Assembly (NCBI RefSeq): GCF_030053835.1
Contig: NZ_CP125655.1
Span: 496,001 to 560,000, forward strand
Source of the DNA: Cellulomonas sp. ES6
GTDB taxonomy: Bacteria; Actinomycetota; Actinomycetes; Actinomycetales; Cellulomonadaceae
Length of the DNA: 64,000 bases
Direction of reading: 5' to 3'
The position numbers were made by a program, and so were the translations under genes. Each line of letters starts with the position of its first letter. Position 1 is the first letter of the stretch. Below are positions 27,058 to 35,428 of the stretch, piece by piece. The notes under the pieces were generated by a model, which saw nothing but the letters and a program-made list of their open reading frames with translations, did no database searches and was not told the DNA's origin.

Positions 27058-28517
27058 CCGGGGCCGCCGCTACCGCCCTGCCGCCGTCGCCGTGGCCCGC
27101 GCCGGACCCGCTCGGCCCGCGCCGGTTCCCTGACGGCTTCGCGTGGGGCGTCGCCACCGCGGCGTACCAGATCGAGGGTGCCGCCCACTCCGACGGCCGC
27201 ACCGACTCCATCTGGGACGCGTTCGCCCGCGTCCCCGGTGCCGTCGAGAACGGCGACGACGGCGAGGTCGCGTGCGACCACTACCACCGCAGCGCCGAGG
27301 ACGTGCGGCTCATGCAGGACCTCGGCGTCCGGACCTACCGGTTCTCGACGTCGTGGGCGCGCGTCCGCCCCGACGGCGGCCCGGTCAACCCGCAGGGCGT
27401 CGCGTTCTACGACCGCCTCGTCGACCAGCTGCTGGCCGCCGGCATCGAGCCGTGGCCCACGCTGTACCACTGGGACATGCCGCAGGCGCTCCAGGAGCGC
27501 GGCGGGTGGGCGGAGCGGTCGACCGCCGAGCGGTTCGCCGAGTACGCGCTCGACCTGCACGCCGCGCTCGGTGACCGGGTCCGCACCTGGACCACCCTCA
27601 ACGAGCCGTGGTGCTCCGCGTTCCTCGGGTACGCCGGCGGTCAGCACGCGCCCGGCATCCAGGACGACGTCGCCGCGCTGCGGGCCGTGCACCACCTCAA
27701 CCTCGCGCACGGCCTCGCCACCCGGGCCCTGCGGGACGCCGACCCCGGCGCCCGGCTGGGCCTCACGCTGAACTTCTCCCGGTACTCCCCCCTCGACCCG
27801 TCCGACCCCGCCGACGTCGACACCGCCCGCCGCGTCGCCGACGCCCAGCACGGCGTCTTCACCGGCCCGGTCTTCCACGGCGCCTACCCGGAGGGGTTCC
27901 TGTCCGACGTCGCCGGGCTGTGGCCGGACGACCTGGTGCACGACGGCGACCTCGCGACCATCTCCGCGCCCGTCGACGTGCTGGGCGTCAACTACTACAA
28001 CTCCTGGGTCGTCGGGGCGCCCGACGGCTCCGGCGCCGTCTCCCCCTCCGGGGCGTCCGCCCGCACCGAGGTGTCCCCGTGGCTCACCGCGCGCGGCGCC
28101 CGCTGGGTCCGCACCCGGGCCGACCGCACCGCCATGGACTGGGAGAACCACCCCGGCGCGTTCCGGGACCTCCTGCTCGCCCTGCACCGCGACGTCACCG
28201 GACCGGCCGGCGCCCACCTCGTCATCACCGAGAACGGCGCCGCGTACGACGACACCGACGTCGTGGACGGCGTCGTCCAGGACCCCGACCGGATCGCGTA
28301 CCTGCGCTCCCACCTCGCCGCCGTGCACCAGGCCGTCGAGCAGGGCGCCGACGTGCGCGGGTACCTGCTGTGGACGCTGCTCGACAACTACGAGTGGGCG
28401 TACGGGTACAGCAAGAAGTTCGGCATCGTGCACGTCGACCGCTCGACCCTCGCGCGGACGCCCAAGGCGAGCGCGGGCTGGTACGCGGAGGTGATGCGCA
28501 GCGGGGTGCTGCGGTGA
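27054..28517 (+). CDS. GH1 beta-glucosidase
   Basis: A 487-residue cytoplasmic GH1 enzyme, hydrolysing beta-glucosides (many members also act on beta-mannosides or beta-galactosides). The N-terminal motif FAWGVATAAYQIEGA is at 29-43, acid/base Glu184 (TLNEPW) and nucleophile Glu393 (ITENG). The GTG start at 27054 overlaps the GH2 stop, so the two are co-translated. With beta-mannosidase as partner it would complete breakdown of glucomannan-type oligosaccharides. A strong 12-bp hairpin follows the stop. Confidence 0.95.
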   Translation: MTGAAATALPPSPWPAPDPLGPRRFPDGFAWGVATAAYQIEGAAHSDGRTDSIWDAFARVPGAVENGDDGEVACDHYHRSAEDVRLMQDLGVRTYRFSTSWARVRPDGGPVNPQGVAFYDRLVDQLLAAGIEPWPTLYHWDMPQALQERGGWAERSTAERFAEYALDLHAALGDRVRTWTTLNEPWCSAFLGYAGGQHAPGIQDDVAALRAVHHLNLAHGLATRALRDADPGARLGLTLNFSRYSPLDPSDPADVDTARRVADAQHGVFTGPVFHGAYPEGFLSDVAGLWPDDLVHDGDLATISAPVDVLGVNYYNSWVVGAPDGSGAVSPSGASARTEVSPWLTARGARWVRTRADRTAMDWENHPGAFRDLLLALHRDVTGPAGAHLVITENGAAYDDTDVVDGVVQDPDRIAYLRSHLAAVHQAVEQGADVRGYLLWTLLDNYEWAYGYSKKFGIVHVDRSTLARTPKASAGWYAEVMRSGVLR

Positions 28518-28518
28518 C

Positions 28519-28555
28519 GTGGGAGCGGCTTCGCACACGGTGGAGCCGCTCCCAC
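28519..28555 (+). terminator. Hairpin terminator after the GH1 gene
   Basis: Perfect 12-bp stem (28519-28530 with 28544-28555) and 13-base loop directly after the GH1 stop. It separates this operon from the convergent nuclease-like gene. Confidence 0.7.
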
Positions 28556-28607
28556 CTCGGTGACCACCGACTCGACCTCGACGTCCGTGCTCGCGTCCCG
28601 GGCGTGC

Positions 28608-29192
28608 TCAACACTTGGCGCCTGCGGTCTCGATGGCGAAGGCGAGTTCATCGAGCATCAACGGACCTTCTGCGATGCGCTCCACGGCCGCCAGGCCCAG
28701 GCTCCGAGCACCCGTCCCCGCAACCGCCGCGCGGGTGGCTACGTAGAAGCGCCATTGTGATGTGTCGAGCACGTCGAAGGACTCATGGCTCGTCGCCGTG
28801 TGGACCGCGAAGCAGTACACGTCCGCGTTGTAGTCCCGATCGCCCGCGTACGCGTTCACTGAGCCGTCGAGCGTTCTCGCGCTGAGCCCGGAGAAGCTGA
28901 TCCGCGACAGACGGGGCTGGGACCAACCCTGCAGGTAAGCGGCTGCCTTCACTTCGACCCGCACGCCGGACGGAGTGACGACGTCGTACGCATCCCACTC
29001 CACGCGACGGACTGAGCCCGATCCGACCGCCCGCGTGACGATGAACTCGGCGAGCACTCCCCGGAGCGTGTTGCTCCGCAGGTCCGACATCGCCCAGGAC
29101 CAGAACTCGCGAACCGTCGCGTCGCCTAGACCGACGACCTGCTCGTCGCCGCTGAGCACTGGGGCCGGCGGTGGGACGAATGGGTGCGTCAT
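28608..29192 (-). CDS. Orphan PD-(D/E)XK nuclease-like protein
   Basis: A 194-residue protein not assigned to a named family. The spacing of Glu49, Asp70, Glu80-Val-Lys82 and Gln88 fits a PD-(D/E)XK nuclease core: a helix with Glu, a strand with Asp, then ExK and a following Gln. The flanks are short, so no separate DNA-recognition domain is evident. GC content is visibly lower than in neighbouring genes and rarer codons are common, suggesting transfer. The ATG at 29192 lies 38 bases after the hairpin behind tRNA-Leu; an earlier start would run through that hairpin. No methylase or antitoxin is next to it. Function is unknown. Confidence 0.7.
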   Translation of the reverse strand: MTHPFVPPPAPVLSGDEQVVGLGDATVREFWSWAMSDLRSNTLRGVLAEFIVTRAVGSGSVRRVEWDAYDVVTPSGVRVEVKAAAYLQGWSQPRLSRISFSGLSARTLDGSVNAYAGDRDYNADVYCFAVHTATSHESFDVLDTSQWRFYVATRAAVAGTGARSLGLAAVERIAEGPLMLDELAFAIETAGAKC

Positions 29193-29230
29193 GCGCACAT
29201 CATGGCGGAATCGACGACGGGCCCGCCGCA

Positions 29231-29270
29231 CGACGAAGGCCCCGATCTGGCGGGATCGGGGCCTTCGTCG
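29231..29270 (-). terminator. Terminator hairpin downstream of tRNA-Leu
   Basis: A perfect 17-bp stem (29231-29247 with 29254-29270) with a 6-base loop, 17 bases after the tRNA 3' end. It probably ends the tRNA transcript and insulates the nuclease-like gene. Confidence 0.8.
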
Positions 29271-29286
29271 TCGCTGTCTCAACGAG

Positions 29287-29370
29287 TGTCCGGAGGGGGA
29301 CTTGAACCCCCACGCCCTATACGGGCACTAGCACCTCAAGCTAGCGCGTCTGCCATTCCGCCACCCGGAC
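29287..29370 (-). tRNA. tRNA-Leu(GAG)
   Basis: An 84-base leucine tRNA of class II with a long variable arm. The acceptor stem is GTCCGGG/TCCGGAC (one G-T pair) with discriminator A. The anticodon stem CTAGC/GCTAG closes the loop TTGAGGT, so the anticodon is GAG, reading CTC and CTT. The T-loop GTTCAAGTC is present. CCA is not encoded. Confidence 0.95.
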
Positions 29371-29560
29371 AGGGTGTCTCCCGAGGGTCGGACCGGTGCG
29401 CACGTCGGCGCCCCGACGACCCGTCAGGTGCGGCAGAAAACATAGCACGGAGTGGCGGCCGGGCACGCATCCGCAGGTGGGGGCACACTGGCGGTGGCGC
29501 CCCGGAGCCGGGCCGGACGGCGGACGCGGGGCCACGACGGCCGGAAGGGGCGCGCGCACG

Positions 29561-30775
29561 ATGGCGGAGCAGAGCAACGCCCGGACCGGCACCTCCACGG
29601 GCGCGGGCGCCCGGCGGGTGGCCGGGCAGCGGCGGGTGAGCGCCGGGCAGCAGCCCGGGGACGGCGTGCCGCGGTGGTTGCGGACGTCCGCCGGGGTGAC
29701 GTGGCGGCTGCTCGTCCTCCTCGCCGGCATCGGGGTCGTGTTCTACGCCACCGCGCAGGTGCAGCTGCTGTTCGTCGCGGTGTTCATCGCGTTCGTCCTC
29801 ACCGCCGTGCTTCGGCCGCTCGTCGACTTCTACGGCCGCGTCATGCCCCGGCCGCTGGCGACCGCGCTCGGGCTGCTGTCGGGGTTCCTCGTGCTCGCCG
29901 GCATGGTGTTCTACGTCGGCTACTCCGTGGCGAACCAGTGGCAGGACCTGTCCCAGCAGTTCGGCGACGGCATCGACCAGATCGTCGACTTCTTGGAGAA
30001 CGGGCCGCTGCCGGTCTCGATCACCAACGAGCAGATCGCGGAGTGGATCGACACCGGCCGCGAGTGGATCCAGCAGCACGCCGGCGATCTCGCCAGCCAG
30101 GCGGCGGCGTCCGCCGGGTCGGTGGTCGAGGTGTTCACCGCGATGGCGCTGGCCGTGTTCTGCGCGATCTTCTTCCTGGCGCGCGGTCAGGACATGTGGA
30201 CGTGGTTCGTCAACCAACTGCCCGCGACGGTGCGGGAGTCCTGGAAGACCGCGGGCGGCGCCGGCTGGTACACGTTCTCCGGCTACACCCGCGGGACCGT
30301 GATCATCGCGGTCACCGACGGCGTGCTGGCCTTCGTGCTGCTGTCGATCATCGGGGTGCCGCTCGCCGCGCCGCTCGCCGTGCTGGTGCTCATCGGCGCG
30401 TTCATCCCGCTCGTCGGGGCGCCCGCGGCGATGGTCGTCGCGATGATCGTCGCGCTCGCCGCGAACGGCGCCCTGCAGGCGGCGGTCGTCGGCATCGGCA
30501 TCGCGCTGATCGGGCAGTTCGAGGGGCACGTCCTGCAGCCGCTCGTCATGGGCAAGCAGGTCTCGCTGCACCCGGTGGTCGTGGCGCTGGCGGTCACCGG
30601 CGGGACGCTCACCGCGGGGATCCTCGGCGCGGTGATCGCCGTGCCGCTGGTGTCGGTGGTGTGGGCGATCTACTCGCGGTTCCACCAGCTCGACCCGCCG
30701 ATGGACGCGGAGGACGCCACCGAGGACGTGCAGCCGGTCGACGGCGACGGCCAGGACGGGACGGCGCCGGCCTGA
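29561..30775 (+). CDS. AI-2E family transporter
   Basis: A 404-residue membrane protein of the AI-2E (TqsA/YdiK/PerM-type) family with about eight hydrophobic segments. Pairs of helices near 45-115 and 190-215 flank a soluble amphipathic region (about 125-190), and the C-terminal half contains GAFIPLVGAP and GKQVSLHPVVVALAV, both family motifs. Members export autoinducer-2 or act as Na+/H+ antiporters; the substrate here cannot be stated. It starts at the ATG at 29561 with a GGAAGGGG ribosome site. The N-terminal 40 residues are disordered. Confidence 0.9.
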   Translation: MAEQSNARTGTSTGAGARRVAGQRRVSAGQQPGDGVPRWLRTSAGVTWRLLVLLAGIGVVFYATAQVQLLFVAVFIAFVLTAVLRPLVDFYGRVMPRPLATALGLLSGFLVLAGMVFYVGYSVANQWQDLSQQFGDGIDQIVDFLENGPLPVSITNEQIAEWIDTGREWIQQHAGDLASQAAASAGSVVEVFTAMALAVFCAIFFLARGQDMWTWFVNQLPATVRESWKTAGGAGWYTFSGYTRGTVIIAVTDGVLAFVLLSIIGVPLAAPLAVLVLIGAFIPLVGAPAAMVVAMIVALAANGALQAAVVGIGIALIGQFEGHVLQPLVMGKQVSLHPVVVALAVTGGTLTAGILGAVIAVPLVSVVWAIYSRFHQLDPPMDAEDATEDVQPVDGDGQDGTAPA

Positions 30776-30833
30776 CGCGAGCGCCGGTCGCCGCGCGTCG
30801 CGGGCTGGTCGGCCCCTCCTGCGGCGGGTCGTC

Positions 30834-31751
30834 CTACACGTCCGGCGACGACGCGCGCGGCGGCTCCCCGAGGGACTCGAGCGCCCGGTCGAGGGCGGCG
30901 ACCCCGTCGCGGTCGACGGGGCGCAGCGGCGCCGGCAGCTCGCCGGTGTCGACTCCCCGCAGGGTCGCCACGGCGTGCACGGCGCGTGCGCCGCCGAGGC
31001 CGAGCACCAGCTCCGCCACCGGTGCGAGCCGGGACATCAGCGCCCGGGCCTCGTCCTCCCGGCCGTCCGCCGCGGCGCCGGCGACCGCGACGTACCACTC
31101 GGGCAGCGCCGCCGCGAGGCCCGAGTGCCAGGTGCGGGCACCGGCCAGCAGCCCCTCGTATCCGAGCAGGTCGCCGCTGCACCCGAGCTCGACGTGCGGC
31201 GGCACGGCCGAGCTGAGCGCGCGCACGCGGTCGCGCAGCTCGACGGCGTCGCTCCCCCGGTCCTTGACCCCGCCGACGCCCGGGGTCTGCGCGGCGCGGG
31301 CCAGCAGCTCGACGGAGTACCGGAAGCTCGTGCTCACGGGGTTGTGGTAGAGCCACACGGGCACCCGCGCGGCGCCCGCGACGTCCTCGACGAGCCCCAG
31401 CACCTCGTCCTCGGTCAGCGGCAGGTACGCCAGCGTGGGCAGCAGCACGGCGTCGACCCCGGCGCGCTCGGCGACGATCGTGTGCATGACGACCTCGTCG
31501 GTGGTGAACGCCCCGACGCCCGCGACGACCGGCACCCGGCCGTCCGCCGCGGCGACTCCCGCCTCGACGACCATCCGCCGCTCGCCGGCGGTGAGGTACG
31601 GCCAGCCGCCGGTGCTGCCGAGCACCGCGACGCCCGAGACGCCGGCGCGGACCGCGCGGTCGACGAGGTCCTCCAGCGGGTCGGTGCGCACCTCGCCCTC
31701 GGGTCCGCGCGGGGTCGGCAGGTACGCGACGAGCGGGCCGAGGAGGGGCAT
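30834..31751 (-). CDS. Dihydrodipicolinate synthase-family aldolase
   Basis: A 305-residue (beta/alpha)8 aldolase of the DapA/N-acetylneuraminate lyase family. The Schiff-base lysine is Lys163 (GVKD) and the supporting tyrosine Tyr135 (YHNP). The pyruvate-binding motif, GTTGE in true DapA, is GSTGG at 45-49, so the substrate probably differs from lysine biosynthesis. The ATG at 31751 lies 6 bases after a TACACT -10 box (leaderless). There are no lysine genes nearby and no neighbour hints at the pathway. Confidence 0.85.
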   Translation of the reverse strand: MPLLGPLVAYLPTPRGPEGEVRTDPLEDLVDRAVRAGVSGVAVLGSTGGWPYLTAGERRMVVEAGVAAADGRVPVVAGVGAFTTDEVVMHTIVAERAGVDAVLLPTLAYLPLTEDEVLGLVEDVAGAARVPVWLYHNPVSTSFRYSVELLARAAQTPGVGGVKDRGSDAVELRDRVRALSSAVPPHVELGCSGDLLGYEGLLAGARTWHSGLAAALPEWYVAVAGAAADGREDEARALMSRLAPVAELVLGLGGARAVHAVATLRGVDTGELPAPLRPVDRDGVAALDRALESLGEPPRASSPDV

Positions 31752-31757
31752 CGCCGC

Positions 31758-31763
31758 AGTGTA
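31758..31763 (-). promoter_or_regulatory. -10 element, leaderless start
   Basis: TACACT on the minus strand, 6 bases from the ATG of the aldolase gene. Confidence 0.5.
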
Positions 31764-31779
31764 GGCAGGTCGGCACGCC

Positions 31780-31801
31780 GACCCCGGTGGCCACCGGGGT
31801 C
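31780..31801 (-). terminator. Palindromic hairpin after dnaE2
   Basis: A perfect 22-base palindrome (11 + 11 bp) 6 bases after the dnaE2 stop. It likely ends the SOS operon before the same-strand aldolase gene. Confidence 0.55.
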
Positions 31802-31807
31802 GCGAGG

Positions 31808-34800
31808 TCACTGGAAGTCCCGGGAGGTCGTGGCGACCTGCAGGGACAGCGGCGACAGGTGCTCGGCGACGAGGTTCGTGGCGCCGTCGGCGCGCTCCAG
31901 CCTCCCCCGGACCACCAGCGCGCGCGAGGTGCGGGCGACCTTGCGGAACCGCTGCCACAGCCCGGTGCTGCAGACGACGTTCAGCAGCCCGGTCTCGTCC
32001 TCCAGGGACAGGAACGTGACCCCGCCCGCCGTCCCGGGGCGCTGCCGGTGGGTGACGACGCCGGCGACGGCGACCCGACGGCCCGGGTCGTGGTGGTAGG
32101 TCTGCTCGACGCGCAGCACGCCCGCCGCGTCGAGGCCGTCGCGGACGTACTGCGTCGGGTAGGAGTCCACGGTGACGCCGGTGGCCCACACGTCCGCGAC
32201 GGCGAGCTCGACGGGGCTCATGCCCGGCAGGGTCGGCGCCCGCACGCCGACCGAGACGCCCGGCAGGGTGTCGGGTCCCTCCTGCGCGAGGGCGCCCGCC
32301 GCCCACAGGGCCTCCCGCCGGGTGACGCCCAGCGGCTCGAGCGCGCCGCCGGTCGCGAGGGCCTCGAGCTGCGCGGTGCTGAGCTCGACCCGGCGCACGA
32401 GGTCCCGCAGGTCGGCGAACGGACCGTGGGCGTCCCGCTCGGCCACGATCCGCTCGGCGACCTTCTCCCCCACGGACCGGATCGAGGCGAGCCCGACCCG
32501 CACCGCGAGCGACCGGACGGCCTCCCCCGCCGCCGCGCCCGGCGCACGCGGCACGGGCGCGGTCCCGGACTGCCGGGGGGTCAGGAGGGGCTCGCCGCCG
32601 GGAGGCTCGGGCCGGACCCGCTCGACGACGGCCTGCACCCCGGAGCGCTGGACGTCCGGGCGCAGCACCTCGATGCCGTGCCGGCGGGCGTCGGCCACGA
32701 GCGTCTGCGGGGAGTAGAAGCCCATGGGCTGCGCGGCGAGCAGCCCGGCGTAGAACGCGGCCGGGTGGTGCACCTTGAGCCACGCGCTGGCGTAGACGAG
32801 GAACGCGAAGGAGTACGCGTGCGACTCGGGGAACCCGAAGTCGGCGAACGCCTTGAGCTTCTCGTAGACCTCCTCGCGGACGTCCTCGGGCAGGCCGTTG
32901 CGCTCCATGCCGGACATCAGCCGGGCGCGCAGGGCCTCCATCTTCTCGATGCTGCGCTTGGAGCCCATCGCGCGCCGGAGCTGGTCGGCCTCCGCGGGCG
33001 TGAAGTCGGCGACGTCGATCGCCATCTGCATGAGCTGCTCCTGGAACAGCGGGACGCCGAGGGTGCGCTCCAGCGACTTCACGAGCTTCGGGTGCGCGTA
33101 CGTGATGGGCTGGCGCCCCTGGTAGCGCTCGATGTAGGGGTGCACGGAGCCGCCCTGGATCGGCCCGGGGCGGATGAGCGCGACCTCCACGACGATCCCG
33201 TAGAAGCTCCGCGGCTGCAGACGCGGCAGCGTCCCCATCTGGGCACGGGACTCGACCTGGAACACCCCGACCGTGTCCGCCGCGCACAGCAGGTCGTAGA
33301 CCAGCGGGTCCTCGTCCGGCAGGGCGTGCAGGTCGAGGGCCGGGCCGCCCTGCTTGCGCACCTCGTCGAACGCGAGCCGCAGCGCGGTGAGCATCCCCAG
33401 CCCCAGCAGGTCGAACTTCACCAGCCCGGCGTCCGCGCAGTCGTCCTTGTCCCACTGCAGGACCGTGCGCCCCTCCATCCGCGCCCACTCGACGGGGCAC
33501 ACCTCGATGACCGGGCGGTCGCACATCACCATGCCGCCGGAGTGGATGCCGAGGTGGCGCGGCAGGCGCAGGAACCGGTCGGCCAGGTCGACGACCTGGT
33601 CGGGGATCTCGTCCAGGTCCGCGGCGGGCGGCGGCCGGTGCGCGGGGACGACGTCGTGGCCGTCGGCGGTGGGCTGCCCCGGGCGGCCGTCGGTGTCGTC
33701 GTGCCCCGCCGGACGCCGGGGCGCGGGCGGGGTGCCGGGCTCGTGGTTCCAGCCCCACACCACGCCGTCGGGGTCGCGCTGCTGCGCGGCGTAGCCGGCG
33801 TCCTGCGCGGCGGCCGCCGACGTCCGGGGAGGGGCGCCGGCGGGCACGGTGCCGGGCGTCGCGCCGGCGGGCACCGTGCCCGCCGGCACGGCGTCGGCGG
33901 GCACGGCGTCGGCGGGTACCCGGTTCTCGCCGGACCACCACGGGTGCACCGGCTGGGGCCCTCGCAGCGTGCCCCAGCGCTCGATCGACTTGCTCCACGC
34001 GTCCTGCTGCCCGACGTCGTAGCCGAGCGCCCGGGCGGCGTCCCGGACCGCGGATCGGGCGCGGTACGAGATGACGTTCGCGACCTGGGCGGCGTGCGTG
34101 CGGCCGTGCTTCGCGTAGACGTACTGGATGACCTCCTCGCGGCGGCCCGACTCGATGTCCACGTCGATGTCGGGCGGCCCGTCGCGCTCGGGGGCGAGGA
34201 ACCGCTCGAACAGCAGACCGTGCTGCACGGCGTCGACGGCGGTGACCTTCAGCGCGAAGCAGACGGCGGAGTTCGCGGCGGACCCACGGCCCTGGGCGAG
34301 GATGCCGTTGCGGTGGCAGAAGTCGACCAGGTCGTAGACCACCAGGAAGTAGCCGGGGAAGCCGAGGTCCTCGATGACGCGCAGCTCGTGCTCGAGCTGC
34401 GCGTAGGCGCCGGGGACCCGCTCGGCCTCGGGCGGGCCGTACCGCTCCAGGGCGCCGCGGCGGACGAGCTCGCGCAGCCAGGTCGCCTCGGTGTGGCCGG
34501 GCGGCACGGGGTACGGCGGGAGCTGCGGGGCGACGAGGTGCAGGTCGAACGCGCACTCGTCGCCCAGGGCGGCGGCGGTCGCGACGGCCTGCGGGTGCCG
34601 CCGGTGCCGGTGCAGCATCTCCGCGGCGGACGCGAGGTGCGCGGTGGGCGCGCCGGGCAGCCAGCCGTCGAGGTCCTCCATCGACGAGCGGGCCCGCACG
34701 GCCGCGAGCGCCATCGCCAGGTCGGCGTCCCGCGGGGTGGCGTAGTGCACGTTGCCGGTGGCGACCAGCGGCAGCCCGGCGTCCCGGGCGAGCGCGGCGA

Positions 34801-35428
34801 GGGCGTCGGCCGTCTCGGAGTCGAACGGCCCGCCGGACTGCGTGACCTCGACCGCGACGTTGTCCCGGCCGAAGAGGGCGGCGAGCCGGTCGAGCTCGGC
34901 GCGCGCCCGCTCGGGGCCACGGGGCGCGACGCCGGGGGTCCGGCCGCCGTCGGTGAGGGCGTGCCGCACGGGTCCCTTGCGGCACCCGGTGAGCACGAGC
35001 CAGCGTCCGTCCGCCTGCTCGGCGAGGGACTCCAGCCGGTACTCCGCGGCGCCCTTGGTGCCGGTGGCGAGGTGGCCCTCGGCGATGGCGCGGGACAGCG
35101 CCCGGTAGCCGTCGGGGCCCCGCGCCAGGACCGGGAGGTGCAGGGCGCGGGGGTCGGGCACGCCCGTGGGCGGGTCGAGCACGTCCGGGCCGGTGAGCCC
35201 GGGGACGGGCAGGTGCAGCTCGGCACCGAAGACGGTGGGCAGCCCGACGCGCCGGGCGGCCTCGGAGAACCGCACGACGCCGTACAGCCCGTCGTGGTCG
35301 GTGAGCGCGAGCGCGCTGAGCCCGAGCCGGTGCGCCTCGGCGGCGAGCTCCTCCGGCTGGCTCGCGCCGTCGAGGAAGCTGAACGCCGAGTGCGCGTGCA
35401 GCTCCGCGTAGCGGGGGGCGTCAGTCAT
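31808..35428 (-). CDS. dnaE2: Error-prone DNA polymerase DnaE2
   Basis: A 1,206-residue C-family polymerase that performs mutagenic translesion synthesis with ImuA' and ImuB. The PHP domain is N-terminal (HAHSAFSFLDG, 11-21; DHDGLYG near 44-50). The polymerase active site includes Asp422 and Asp424 (PDIDVD). An OB-fold lies near the C-terminus. A Pro/Ala-rich segment at about 486-604, with VPADA/VPAGT repeats at 504-531, interrupts the polymerase domain and accounts for its length above the roughly 1,080-1,100 usual for DnaE2. The ATG overlaps the imuB stop by 8 bases. Last gene of the SOS operon. Confidence 0.95.
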   Translation of the reverse strand: MTDAPRYAELHAHSAFSFLDGASQPEELAAEAHRLGLSALALTDHDGLYGVVRFSEAARRVGLPTVFGAELHLPVPGLTGPDVLDPPTGVPDPRALHLPVLARGPDGYRALSRAIAEGHLATGTKGAAEYRLESLAEQADGRWLVLTGCRKGPVRHALTDGGRTPGVAPRGPERARAELDRLAALFGRDNVAVEVTQSGGPFDSETADALAALARDAGLPLVATGNVHYATPRDADLAMALAAVRARSSMEDLDGWLPGAPTAHLASAAEMLHRHRRHPQAVATAAALGDECAFDLHLVAPQLPPYPVPPGHTEATWLRELVRRGALERYGPPEAERVPGAYAQLEHELRVIEDLGFPGYFLVVYDLVDFCHRNGILAQGRGSAANSAVCFALKVTAVDAVQHGLLFERFLAPERDGPPDIDVDIESGRREEVIQYVYAKHGRTHAAQVANVISYRARSAVRDAARALGYDVGQQDAWSKSIERWGTLRGPQPVHPWWSGENRVPADAVPADAVPAGTVPAGATPGTVPAGAPPRTSAAAAQDAGYAAQQRDPDGVVWGWNHEPGTPPAPRRPAGHDDTDGRPGQPTADGHDVVPAHRPPPAADLDEIPDQVVDLADRFLRLPRHLGIHSGGMVMCDRPVIEVCPVEWARMEGRTVLQWDKDDCADAGLVKFDLLGLGMLTALRLAFDEVRKQGGPALDLHALPDEDPLVYDLLCAADTVGVFQVESRAQMGTLPRLQPRSFYGIVVEVALIRPGPIQGGSVHPYIERYQGRQPITYAHPKLVKSLERTLGVPLFQEQLMQMAIDVADFTPAEADQLRRAMGSKRSIEKMEALRARLMSGMERNGLPEDVREEVYEKLKAFADFGFPESHAYSFAFLVYASAWLKVHHPAAFYAGLLAAQPMGFYSPQTLVADARRHGIEVLRPDVQRSGVQAVVERVRPEPPGGEPLLTPRQSGTAPVPRAPGAAAGEAVRSLAVRVGLASIRSVGEKVAERIVAERDAHGPFADLRDLVRRVELSTAQLEALATGGALEPLGVTRREALWAAGALAQEGPDTLPGVSVGVRAPTLPGMSPVELAVADVWATGVTVDSYPTQYVRDGLDAAGVLRVEQTYHHDPGRRVAVAGVVTHRQRPGTAGGVTFLSLEDETGLLNVVCSTGLWQRFRKVARTSRALVVRGRLERADGATNLVAEHLSPLSLQVATTSRDFQ

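Noticed and set aside
28608..29192. A restriction-modification or toxin-antitoxin pair
   Set aside because: No methylase, specificity subunit or antitoxin gene lies on either side.
29396..29560. An earlier ATG for the AI-2E gene
   Set aside because: It has no ribosome site; the ATG at 29561 has GGAAGGGG and gives the family's usual N-terminus.
30834..31751. Calling the aldolase dapA
   Set aside because: The GTTGE motif is replaced by GSTGG and no lysine-pathway gene is near, so only the family is named.
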